In this document: positions 36,158-45,265 of the stretch, piece by piece
Layout: every line of letters starts with the position of its first letter
How positions within the stretch are numbered: the first letter of the stretch is position 1
Assembly (NCBI GenBank): GCA_963555705.1
Contig: OY743171.1
Coordinates: 18,971,352-19,035,351, forward strand
Direction: 5' to 3'
Source of the DNA: Ligustrum vulgare
Taxonomy: Eukaryota > Streptophyta > Magnoliopsida > Lamiales > Oleaceae
DNA length: 64,000 nucleotides
Notes under the pieces: generated by a model
Seen by the model: the letters and a program-made list of their open reading frames with translations, nothing else
What the model was told of the DNA's origin: nothing
Database searches by the model: none
Program-made: the position numbers and the translations under genes

Positions 36158-38840
36158 ATGGCGAATAATGGTATGTCTTCCTTTCAAGTACCTACACTAA
36201 AAAACAACAACTATGATAATTGGAGTATCAAAATGAAAGCTCTTTTGGGTGCACACGATGTTTGGGAAGTCGTAGAGAAAGGTTTCAGTGAGCCCGAAGA
36301 TGAAACTACTCAAACTCAAGTGCAAAAGGATTCATTGAAAGATTCAAGGAAAAGAGACAAGAAGGCTCTCTTTCTCATCTATCAAGCATTAGATGATGAT
36401 GGTTTCGAGAAAATCTCAAGCGCAAAAACTTCCGAGGAAGCATGGAATAAATTACAAACATCCTACAAAGGAGCTGAACAAGTGAAGAAGGTTCGTCTTC
36501 AAACACTAAGAGGTGAATTCGAATCCTTGCATATGAAAGCATCCGAGTCGATTTCCGAATATTTTTCTAGAGTCTTGACCGTTTCTAATCAATTAAAAAG
36601 AAACGGTGAGAAACTAGAAGATATAAGGATCCTAGAAAAGATACTCCGCTCACTTGACCCAAAGTTCGAGTACATTGTCGTGACTATAGAAGAAACTAAA
36701 GATTTAGAAGAAATGACGATCGAGCAATTACAAGGATCATTGCAGGCTTCTGAAGAAAAGCATAAGAAAAGGCAAGGAATCAATGAAAAACTGCTCAACA
36801 CACAACTCAAAGAGAAAGAAGAAATCAGAGGCTACAACAGAAATCAACATAGTCGAGGAAGAGGCCGAGACCGAGGACGAGGTAGAGGTCATAGTCGTGG
36901 ACGAGGTTGGAATTACAATAACAACAATTTCAACAGTAATTACGAAAGAGGAGAAAGTTCGACAAGTGGTCGTGGAAGAGGCAATTCAAACTCGAGGTAC
37001 GATAAATCTCAAGTTCAGTGTTACAATTGCAAACAGTATGGCCATTATGCAGCAAACTGTTGGAATCCAAAAAATGGAGTCGAAGAGAAGGCTAACTATG
37101 TTGAAACAAAAGAAGAGGTTGATGGAACAATGCTATTTGCACACAAAGACAGTGACGGAGGCCAAGGAAGTATTTGGTACCTAGATACTGGTGCAAGCAA
37201 TCACATGTGTGGAAAAGGAAGCATGTTTGCAGAACTCAATGAAAGAGTAAGTGGCAATGTTTCGTTTGGAGATCACTCTAAAATACCAGTCAAGGGAAAA
37301 GGTAACATCCTTATTCGCACTAAAGCTAGAAGACATCAAATGATTTCAAGTGTCTACCATGTGCCAAATATGAAAAGCAATGTCTTAAATCTAGGTCAGC
37401 TATTAGAGAAAGGCTATAATTTTTATTCCAAAGATTATAGCATTTTTGTAGTAGATGACCAAGGAAAATTGATAACCAAAGTGAAAATTTCGAAGGATAG
37501 ATTATTTCCTTTGAATATTGAAAATGATGTTGCAAAGTGTCTTAAAACTTGTTACAAAGATGCATCATGGCTTTGGCATCTTCGATTTGGGCATCTAAAT
37601 TTTGGAGGATTGGAGCTATTATCCAAGAAGAACATGGTGAGAGGCTTACCTTATATAAATCATCCAAATGAATTGTGCAAAGGATGCTTACTTGGGAAAC
37701 AGTCCAGGAAGAGTTTTCCAAAGCAGTCAGAATTAAGAGCCAAGAAGCCACTCGAGCTCATCCATACCGATGTATGCGGTCCAATCAAGCCAAGTTCTTG
37801 TGGTAACAGTAATTATTTCCTTCTCTTTATAGATGATTTTTCAAGAAAAACCTGGGTATATTTCTTAAAACAGAAATCAGAAGTTTTTGAAGCATTCAAG
37901 AAGTTCAAAACTGCAGTAGAAAAAGAAAGTGGTTACCAGATTAAAGCCATGCGATCAGACCGAGGAGGAGAATACACTTCCAAAGAATTCCATGAGTTTT
38001 GTGAAGCAAATGGAATCAGACGTCCACTAACCGTTCCAAGATCACCCCAACAGAACGGTGTTGCAGAAAGGAAGAACAGAACCATCCTTGACATGGTACG
38101 AAGCATGCTCAAAAGCAAGGGACTACCAAAGGAGTTTTGGGCAGAAGCAGTTTCATGTGCAGTCTATTTGTCCAACCGATCTCCAACAAGGAGTGTATGG
38201 GGAAAGACACCACAAGAAGCATGGAGTGGAAGGAAGCCTGGAATATCCCATCTACGAGTATTTGGAAGTATTGCATACAGACATGTACCGGATGAGATAC
38301 GGAGAAAACTTGACGATAAAAGTGAGAAACTTATCTTTATTGGCTATGATACACATTCCAAGGGCTACAAGCTATACAATCAAAGAAATAAGAAAGTTAT
38401 CATTAGTCGAGATGTGGAGTTCGATGAAGAAAATAATTGGGATTGGAGTACCCAAAAAGAAGACTACAACTTCTTTCCTCACTTTGAAGAAGAGCACGAG
38501 GAGCAACCAATCATAGAGCAAGAGCAAGCAGTAGGAGAGCCAAGTACACCACCTACTTCACCTACAGTAACTGAAGATAGAAATTCTCCACCATCTTTCT
38601 TAAATGAAAGAAATGAAGAACGCACAAGAAATCTCCAAGATATATATGAGGTAACCGAGAGGCTTGATAATCTTACTCTTTTCTGTCTCTTTGCTGAATG
38701 TGAACCAGTGAAATTTGAAGAAGCTGTACAAGAAAAGAAGTGGAGAAATGCGATGGATGAAGAAATCAATTCCATCAAGAAGAATGATACATGGGAACTT
38801 GCATCTCTTCCAAGAAGTCACCAAGAAATAGGTGTCAAAT
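36158..38840 (+). pseudogene. Copia gag-pol, 5' part (gag, protease, integrase, start of RT)
   Basis: Begins with ATG at 36158 (MANNGMSSFQVPTL). Gag is at residues 1 to about 280 with an Arg-Gly-rich stretch at about 230-275. A CCHC zinc knuckle CYNCKQYGHYAANC is at 288-301. The aspartic protease follows, with D343 in LDTGASNHMCG. GAG-pre-integrase HLRFGHLNFGG and CKGCLLGKQSRKSF come next. The integrase core has D538 (HTDVCGP), D601 (RSDRGGEY) and E637 (NGVAERKNRT), a correct DD35E spacing. The frame is open until the nested element begins at 38841, where a TAG in its LTR stops it. The codons resume in phase at 48361 once the insertion and one CAAAT copy are discounted. I see no other lesion. 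Confidence 0.95.
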
Positions 38841-41800
38841 TGTAGCGCCCCGAGTTCCGTATACCCGATTCACTACGTCATTTTCTGTCTAAATTTTTTT
38901 CGAATAATATTTTTGCGGAAGAAATAATTGAAATTCATTTTTGGCAACATTAAATAAACTGTAATGGCCGCTAAAATTGAAAACATTTATGAAACCATTT
39001 GAAATAGTAAATCGAACCATTAATATTGTAAAGAAATTGCCAATATCATAATTTCTCAAATAAATGAACTTCTCTAAATTATTCGATTGTTTGGAAAATA
39101 CGGAAATCATTAACGTCAAACTTTCAACCGTTCAACGATTATTGCCACCATCATTCATCGCTCGCCACCGTCTCCGAAACCTGCAAAACTGTTAAAAGTA
39201 GGGTGAGTATTTCATGGGGGAAATACTCAGTAGACTCATCGCAAATTAATTTAATTTATAAGATGATTAAACACATAAATCCCGGCTCTTTATAAAACGG
39301 GCATTGATAGAGCTTCTTTATAAAACTGTTCTTGATAAAACTCATATTGTGCATTACAGCACGGGACATATTTTGCAAATCATATGCTCTTTGAAAACAT
39401 CTCTTTGAAAACAGTTCTTTGAAAACCATATACTTATAAAACATTTTAATTATGCCAAGCATAATTTCTTTTGAAAGCATAACATAAGATAGGATTGAAA
39501 TCCTCATAAACATAAGAAGACACAAGAACTTTACCGAACTTAGGTGGCAAGAATTCTTATGCATTAAAATCATAATAACAGTAAGTTTTCATCATAACAT
39601 AGGATAATATCGAAATCCTCATAAACATAAGAATTTTACCGAACTTAGGTGGCAAGAATTCTTATGTAGTAAGTATACCAAGCATAATTTTTCTGAAATT
39701 CATAGGGATCAATTGCATCATAACATAAGATAGGATCGAAATCCTCATAAACATATGCGACAGGAATTTTACCGAACTTAGGTGGTAAATCCTCATAAAC
39801 ATATGGAAAGATAGGAATTTTACCGAACTTCGTGGCAAATCCTCATAAACATAGGAGACACAAGAATGTTACCGAACTTAGGTGGCAAGAATTCTTATGT
39901 GTAGCGCTACTAAAACTCCGGTCCCCTTAACATATCATAACTTATCATATGGGACCCAAAACAATCTTGTTAGATTGATTTCATAGCAATGATCCAAAAA
40001 AAACATTTTCGTGAAGCATAGGGTATACTTACTTTTCGTAAAAACATAAAGTATATTTTCTTTTCATAAAAACATACTTACTTTTCATAACAACATAAGG
40101 TATATTTACCTTTCATAAAAACATACTTGTTTTTCTTAAAAATTGACTTTCACAAGTCACATGACATTCATATGAAATCATAATTTAAATCAATTAATAA
40201 GTGCGAGTCTACCTCAAATCCGACGAGTGCAAAGTTGAGCGGGAATGACTTCAATTTCTTTAAATTCTCCGTACGCTTCGTCTTAGCCAATAAGTCACTT
40301 TAGTATATCGAATATATAGTTCAAAATGATAAATTATAATTTGAGGACTAAAATTGATGTTTTGAAAGTTGAGGGACTAAAATGAATACTTTTGAAACTT
40401 GAGCTTAAAATAAAGTAAATCAGCAGGGACTGAAGTGATCAGATTTTGAAATAACATTAAAACTTTATAAGGGCTGAAATAAACTTTTCAAAGCTGTAGG
40501 GACTGATTTAAATCATTCAGAAAACGTAGGGACCAAAGTGCAAATTTTGAAAATCAATATATCAGATCTTTCCCCTCTCTCTCTTACCATTCTCTCACTC
40601 ACTCTCTCTCATTATCCAGCAGACTCTGATTTGGTCAATCCGCCGGCGATTCGCCGGCGTAACACCGGCGCTTGGAGCGGCGAGTGATGAGGATGCATTA
40701 GGCTAGGTTTTTGTGTGGATTTGGGGGCGATTTGGGTATGAAACTGAGGCTGGAAACGAGGTTCAAAAATCGCGATTTGGGACTGAGCAGTGGAGTCGAT
40801 GGGGTTGTGCAGGGGTTGGTCTGGGCCGGTGAGATTGGTGGTTAATTCTGAGTATGGGTGTGTCTTTGGAGTTGACTGCGTGTGGCTTGATTTCACGAAG
40901 ATGGTGGTCTGATGGTGCAGCCGGTTGTTGCCAGTGGTGGGAGATTTTATAAATCTGCAGATGGTGTCCGGTGGTGGAGGCAGTGTTGGGCAGCTGCGGT
41001 GGCTTGTTTGCTTGATCTTGGTTTTGAATTCTATAATTAAGTCTGGGTTTGGCAATGGAGGTGGTGACTGTGATGTGGTTTGATTATGGAGATGGTTATG
41101 TTTGCTTGTGGAATTGATGTTGGTGGTATATGGTTTGTCTGCTGGGATTATGAGTGGTATCTGCAGGCTCGATGGTGGATGAATTGTGATGATGAGCAGG
41201 GGCGGTTTTGGTGGTAATGAAACAGTGGTGACGTACTGGTTGTGCTTGGATGCTGGGAAGACTGATGGAGGTGCTGGAAATGGTAGTAACCTGATTTTTG
41301 GGCAGTGGTGGTCATGGTGGTCCAGGCGGTGGTTGCGGGATTCGGCTGCAAATGGAATTTGAAGCTGGCCAAGGGGATTTGAATGTAGTGGAGTATGAAG
41401 TGTGATTGAAGTGCTGCAGAATGGTGATTGGGCTGATGAATATATTGTGTTTGTGATCATGTGTTGGGATGATAATGGAGAATATAATCATTATGTTCTT
41501 GCAACATAATGAATGCATACGGGTGGTGGAGTTAGTGGGGAATAGTGGAGAATAAAATCATTGAATGGAATAATTATAATTTGGTTTAATATGATATGGA
41601 TTTGATGTAAAGAGAAAAGAAAGGAGGAGAAAACGTGGGGATGAAATCAACTAAAAATTTAACTATCTTTGATCAAGAAACGCTTTTAAAACAGATATAT
41701 TTTTGACTGAAAAATACATTTTGAAAATAATATTTTGAATAAATAATTAAAATAATATAATTTTAGAAATTCGGATTTTTAATTTAAAATCGAACAAATT

Positions 41801-41930
41801 CGATATTTCTTGACTTGGCTAGACGAATCCGTCGCGGCGTTGACTTCAAAATAATAAATGAAATAGTAGCGACACGATTTTCTAAATATTAAAATAATTA
41901 TTTATTGCATAAAAATTCTGGATCGCTATA
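38841..41930 (-). repeat. LTR of the nested element (3' LTR in its own orientation)
   Basis: 3090 bp, TGTAGCGCCCC...GGATCGCTATA on the plus strand. Contains tandem blocks (AATCCTCATAAACATA with ACCGAACTTAGGTGGCAAG, 39490-39900) like solo LTR 2. The 282-codon minus-strand frame (41460-40612) is Pro/His/Thr-rich low-complexity sequence, identical in both LTRs, and I do not accept it as a gene. Confidence 0.95.
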
Positions 41931-41944
41931 ATCTTACCTCCTTA
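41931..41944 (-). other. Polypurine tract of the nested element
   Basis: Minus strand TAAGGAGGTAAGAT directly before the 3' LTR, preceded by the gypsy-typical CGAGGACGAAAT text. Confidence 0.85.
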
Positions 41945-42525
41945 AAATAATTTCGTCCTCGAAATTAAACTTACTTAATCTTATAATTTCTGAATACTTA
42001 ATCAGAATCTCTTCTTCTTATCATCGAATATTCTCAAAATAATCAAAACAATTCCCAATCGTATGTAAAAATTTCATCATATCTTGTAGTATTCATGTAA
42101 CTAGTCACTTATCATCGTATCATGTGACCTCAAATATTCGTATATATCTCTAAAATTTCAACAAATCTTTCCAATATTTGTAACCCAAAATTCAGTAAAC
42201 AAATATCTCCCAAAACTAAGATTCTATACTTAACTGTCACCACATTTCCTGCAAAGTATTTCTTTCACTTGTATATACGTATGAATTCTGATTCAATACG
42301 GTACTCATTTTACTTTCCACGTATCATCACACTATACCAAGATTATCATTATTAAAACAAAATATCAGTACCCATAATCCAAGAAAATATTCCAAATCTC
42401 CAATCAAATCTCCTTTATCAATATAATTAACAGCGCATTACTTCTTGTCTCCTCTTTTCATTAAAATAATCCTGCGCTTTCTTGCTGGTCACAACATCAC
42501 GCGGATTCACTCAGATCCTTTGCGC
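41945..42525. other. Non-coding interior of the nested element, PPT side
   Basis: AT-rich, no open frame of note. Serves as upstream region of the Cys-cluster gene. Confidence 0.6.
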
Positions 42526-42535
42526 TTTTAAATAG
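42526..42535 (+). promoter_or_regulatory. TATA-like box of the Cys-cluster gene
   Basis: CTTTTAAATAG, about 40 bp before the ATG at 42568. The same CTTTAAATAG text precedes the LOG-like gene. The 5' leader would be very short, so a more upstream start is possible. Confidence 0.45.
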
Positions 42536-42567
42536 TTCATGCTGGGAAGAGGTTGAATCATCAAACA

Positions 42568-43119
42568 ATGGATATCATCCTTTCTAACATTCGCAAGTAT
42601 TATTCCAGTCTTCCTATGAATGATCTGAGAAAGATCTATAGAATAAGGCTCGAAAGATTGAGGTTGCTAATGGCTCATGATATTCCAGAAGATGTTCGCT
42701 GGTTGATAGAAGCAAAGGTTCGACTATCTGGTGAATTACCATCAACATTTCCAAAACATATGCCTGGTTTAGGCAAAAGCACGTTTGCAAAGAAACGAAG
42801 AGCAAAAAGACTGGGTGGTTGCTACAAATGTGCTCGTTGGAACTGTAATACTCTTTGCAAATCAGTAGGATATTCTTCTACTAATCGGGATGATAAAATC
42901 GAATTCATAAAGGGTGGACTGAGTAAGGAGTCTTTGGATGATATTCGACTGACTCTTGAGACGCACCCAAGTGGTTATGTACAACGTGAACTTCTCTCCT
43001 TATACGCTCAGTTTAACGAGGACAAAAATCGTTATAGTCTCCAAAATATAATAGCAAAAGATCCTGTTTGCCAGTCTGTTTTACAAAATGAGGTTTCTGG
43101 CAGTTCAGCAATGTTATAA
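42568..43119 (+). CDS. Basic Cys-cluster protein resembling carlavirus nucleic-acid-binding proteins
   Basis: 183 residues from the first ATG (ACAATGG context); an upstream in-frame TTG at 42553 is unlikely as start. Residues 1-55 are rich in Leu, Arg and Ile and probably helical. A basic run KKRRAKR (75-81) is followed by LGGCYKC and a CX2CX4CX3C cluster (Cys 85, 88, 93, 97), then KIEFIKGG. This order (basic patch, RLGxCxxC cluster, then an aromatic-Ile-basic-Gly segment) is what I know from the carlavirus 11-14 kDa proteins (Pfam Carla_C4) and related Betaflexiviridae proteins. Those bind nucleic acid, and some suppress silencing or act on host transcription. The C-terminal extension (about 110-183) is unmatched. 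No intron is evident. AATAAA follows at 43167-43172. The assignment rests on motif pattern only. Confidence 0.6.
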   Translation: MDIILSNIRKYYSSLPMNDLRKIYRIRLERLRLLMAHDIPEDVRWLIEAKVRLSGELPSTFPKHMPGLGKSTFAKKRRAKRLGGCYKCARWNCNTLCKSVGYSSTNRDDKIEFIKGGLSKESLDDIRLTLETHPSGYVQRELLSLYAQFNEDKNRYSLQNIIAKDPVCQSVLQNEVSGSSAML

Positions 43120-43166
43120 GGTAAATCTTTTAAAATATTTTGCTGCTTTCTTTCACGCGTTTTGAA

Positions 43167-43172
43167 AATAAA
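43167..43172 (+). terminator. Possible polyadenylation signal of the Cys-cluster gene
   Basis: AATAAA 48 bp after the stop codon; a second GAAATAAAAT lies near 43210. Confidence 0.4.
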
Positions 43173-43338
43173 ATATATTTTCCTTTTCTCGAGTTTTGAT
43201 AAAGCTGGAAATAAAATATTAAATCGCCGAAAGGTGACAGCCTCGATACGATAAAAATATTCAAAAGTGGGCTGATTTTGTCAAAAGTAAATCTTTACTT
43301 TTTCAGAATCAATCAAAAACAGTAAATTTTTTTCCGGC

Positions 43339-43346
43339 TTTAAATA
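43339..43346 (+). promoter_or_regulatory. TATA-like box of the LOG-like gene
   Basis: TTTAAATA within GGCTTTAAATAGCC, a short palindrome, 76 bp before the ATG. Predicts a leader of roughly 45-50 nt with CTTCTTCG-type pyrimidine-rich sequence. Confidence 0.5.
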
Positions 43347-43421
43347 GCCAAACATATTTCATAGTTCAGGCATCCCAAAATCACATCTTCTTCGTAAGTT
43401 TTCCCTTCTTTACTATCAAAG

Positions 43422-44075
43422 ATGGAAACACCAAAACTTCGACAGATCAAAACTATTTGTGTATTTTGTGGATCAAAAGTAGGGAAAGGCTTCGGTTATC
43501 TAGAAGCGGCTGTAGATCTTGGAAAGAAACTGGGGGAAAAAGGTATCACTCTTGTATATGGGGGTGGTAGCAGTGGTCTAATGGGTTGTGTTTCCCAATC
43601 TGCTCTTGCAGAGAAATCAAAAGTAATTGGTGTCATACCTGTCCCTTTGGTAGATGTTGCAGGCAAAACACGAGGGAATGAAGTTCAAACCCTATCCATC
43701 CATGAACGCATAACTTGTATGCTATATGGTTCTGATGCCTTTATAGCCCTGCCCGGAGGTTTTGGTACCTTAGAAGAAATTTTTAACATTACCTCGTGGG
43801 CTCAACTAGATCTCCATACTAAGCCTATTGGGCTTCTGAATGTTAACAATTTCTTTGATGGTTTGTTAACCTTTCTTGATTATGCTGTGGAACAGGGATT
43901 CATCTCTCCATTTTCCAGAAGGCTTCTTATTTCTGCTCCTACTATTGATGAACTACTGGATAAGCTGCAGTCATATATCTCAATACAAGATCCAGCAGGA
44001 GTTAAAATAGATTGGTCGCAAGGAAGGGGGATCAAGCGAAAATGGAGTCCGGTTAATGTAAACTTAACTCTTTGA
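43422..44075 (+). CDS. LOG-like cytokinin riboside 5'-monophosphate phosphoribohydrolase, intronless
   Basis: 217 residues, the usual size of plant LOG proteins, which release active free-base cytokinin from its riboside 5'-monophosphate. Rossmann-type start TICVFCGSKVG (11-21), then VYGGGSSGLMG (45-55), VIGVIP (68-73) and the family signature PGGFGTLEE (111-119). KPIGLLNV and ISAPTIDELLDKL follow, with a charged tail (RGIKRKWSP). The region before the signature reads IHERITCM, whereas canonical plant LOGs have an MHxRK motif: Arg96 is kept, the following Lys is Ile. It may belong to the diverged LOG-like branch of eudicots, and activity is not assured. Host LOG genes normally have several introns, so this looks like an RNA-derived copy. 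It has its own TATA-like box, AATAAA at 44399 and lies antisense to the retroelement. Confidence 0.9.
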   Translation: METPKLRQIKTICVFCGSKVGKGFGYLEAAVDLGKKLGEKGITLVYGGGSSGLMGCVSQSALAEKSKVIGVIPVPLVDVAGKTRGNEVQTLSIHERITCMLYGSDAFIALPGGFGTLEEIFNITSWAQLDLHTKPIGLLNVNNFFDGLLTFLDYAVEQGFISPFSRRLLISAPTIDELLDKLQSYISIQDPAGVKIDWSQGRGIKRKWSPVNVNLTL

Positions 44076-44085
44076 ATCTTAGAAT

Positions 44086-44299
44086 AGGTGGGGGTAGAGT
44101 ACGGAGTATTCTCACTCTCGAGACACCCCTCCATTTACTAGGATTTCCTTAATGTTTAAATCTTGTGTGTACTTCAAAGATTCCAGGTGGTAGATTACGG
44201 AGTATTCTTACTCTCGAAACACACCTCTTTGAAGGTTTTCTCTTTATATCCTCAAAAGATCAGAGGTGGTAGGATACGGCTACTCCGGAAACACATCTC
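44086..44299 (+). repeat. Three hairpin-forming repeats after the LOG-like gene
   Basis: Copies at 44086-44132, 44185-44226 and 44263-44299. Each begins AGGTGG, continues TAGANTACGGAG-like, and ends with a CACCCCT, ACACACCT or ACACATCTC segment that can pair with the start. Copies 1 and 2 have an inner hairpin (GAGTATTCTTACTC in copy 2). In copy 3 both outer and inner strands changed together (GAGGTGG with CACATCTC, CGGCTACTCCG inside). They fall within the predicted 3' UTR. Confidence 0.6.
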
Positions 44300-44398
44300 T
44301 CATTCTGAGGATCTTTCCATGCTTTTCTCTTATGCTTTCGTATGTTTCATGTATTTCCTTTCCAGTGTGACTCTTGTGTGTTCTCCTTATGAGAAAAT

Positions 44399-44404
44399 AA
44401 TAAA
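44399..44404 (+). terminator. Polyadenylation signal of the LOG-like gene
   Basis: AATAAA 324 bp after the stop codon, downstream of the three hairpins. Confidence 0.5.
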
Positions 44405-45250
44405 ATCTCTGCTATCATCTACTAAATCTCGTTTGTGATGTAAATGATCTTGCATGTCTAACCTTAATTCCTTTAGTGGATGCTTATCATATTATGCTCT
44501 TAATTCCAATTGATAAAATTCTGAACAGAGTCTCCCTTGTAATTTGGACTTATCCAAACCATAAGCATACTTCATAACTCACAATAATAAATAACTCCAC
44601 ATTTGATCACAACGATCTAAAAATATTGAAAACGATTCCAACACTTCAATATCATCAAAATATCCCATAATTCAATTCATAATTCCTCAACATAGAAATT
44701 TCAAATCATATTTTTCAATATCACAATATTACTTCCTTCCATACCTTAATTGGCTAAAAAGTTACTCATACTTATAAATATATGCCATAAATCATATTCC
44801 CAAAATTTATTCACAAAGCCAAACTTCATAATAAATTTCTCTTCAACATAGAGGCATAATAAATTAACTCAACATAATATCCATTACTTAATTCTCAATA
44901 AAATCATATTATTCCCATTATGCTCAACACTCGTTTTCTTAAAAAAATTTCTCATAATCATTAAAGCATATAAGTTATGACAAAGCATAACAACATCATT
45001 ATTTTCGAAGAAATACATTCTTATTTCTCATAAATCATAAGTATCCGAAATACTCTTCATTCTTTCTCATAAATCAATAAAATGAGTATTCGAAATACTG
45101 AAATAACTTTAAACATCATAAACTTCTTTACCTCGGAGTTGGTGGAACGAATGATGGCAGTGGCAATCTTCATCAATAAAATTTTATAATGGAAAATGTT
45201 TCTTGAAAATTCTTTTTGAAAATTTTTCCAGTCTACAGAAACGCAGACTA
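44405..45250. other. Non-coding interior of the nested element, PBS side
   Basis: AT-rich. Near the PBS, the minus strand has a CCACTGCCATC ... CTCCGAGGTAAAGAAG text also found, diverged, at 27900-27945 in the internally deleted gypsy element, so the two belong to related families. No gag-like frame is visible. Confidence 0.6.
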
Positions 45251-45262
45251 TCTCTGATACCA
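45251..45262 (-). other. Primer-binding site of the nested element
   Basis: Minus strand TGGTATCAGAGA, matching 11 of 12 bases of the initiator-Met-tRNA type site found in the copia element. It lies 3 bp inside the 5' LTR and fixes the orientation. Confidence 0.9.
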
Positions 45263-45265
45263 ACT

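Noticed and set aside
36000..36200. 66-codon frame in the copia leader
   Set aside because: Overlaps the gag start in another frame and shows no known motif.
40612..41460. 282-codon minus-strand frame in the nested element's LTR (and 47037-47885)
   Set aside because: Pro/Ser/Thr/His-rich low-complexity frame fully inside an LTR and identical in both LTRs because the LTRs are; no domain.
42614..42805. Minus-strand frame opposite the Cys-cluster gene
   Set aside because: Shadow of the plus-strand gene with no motif.
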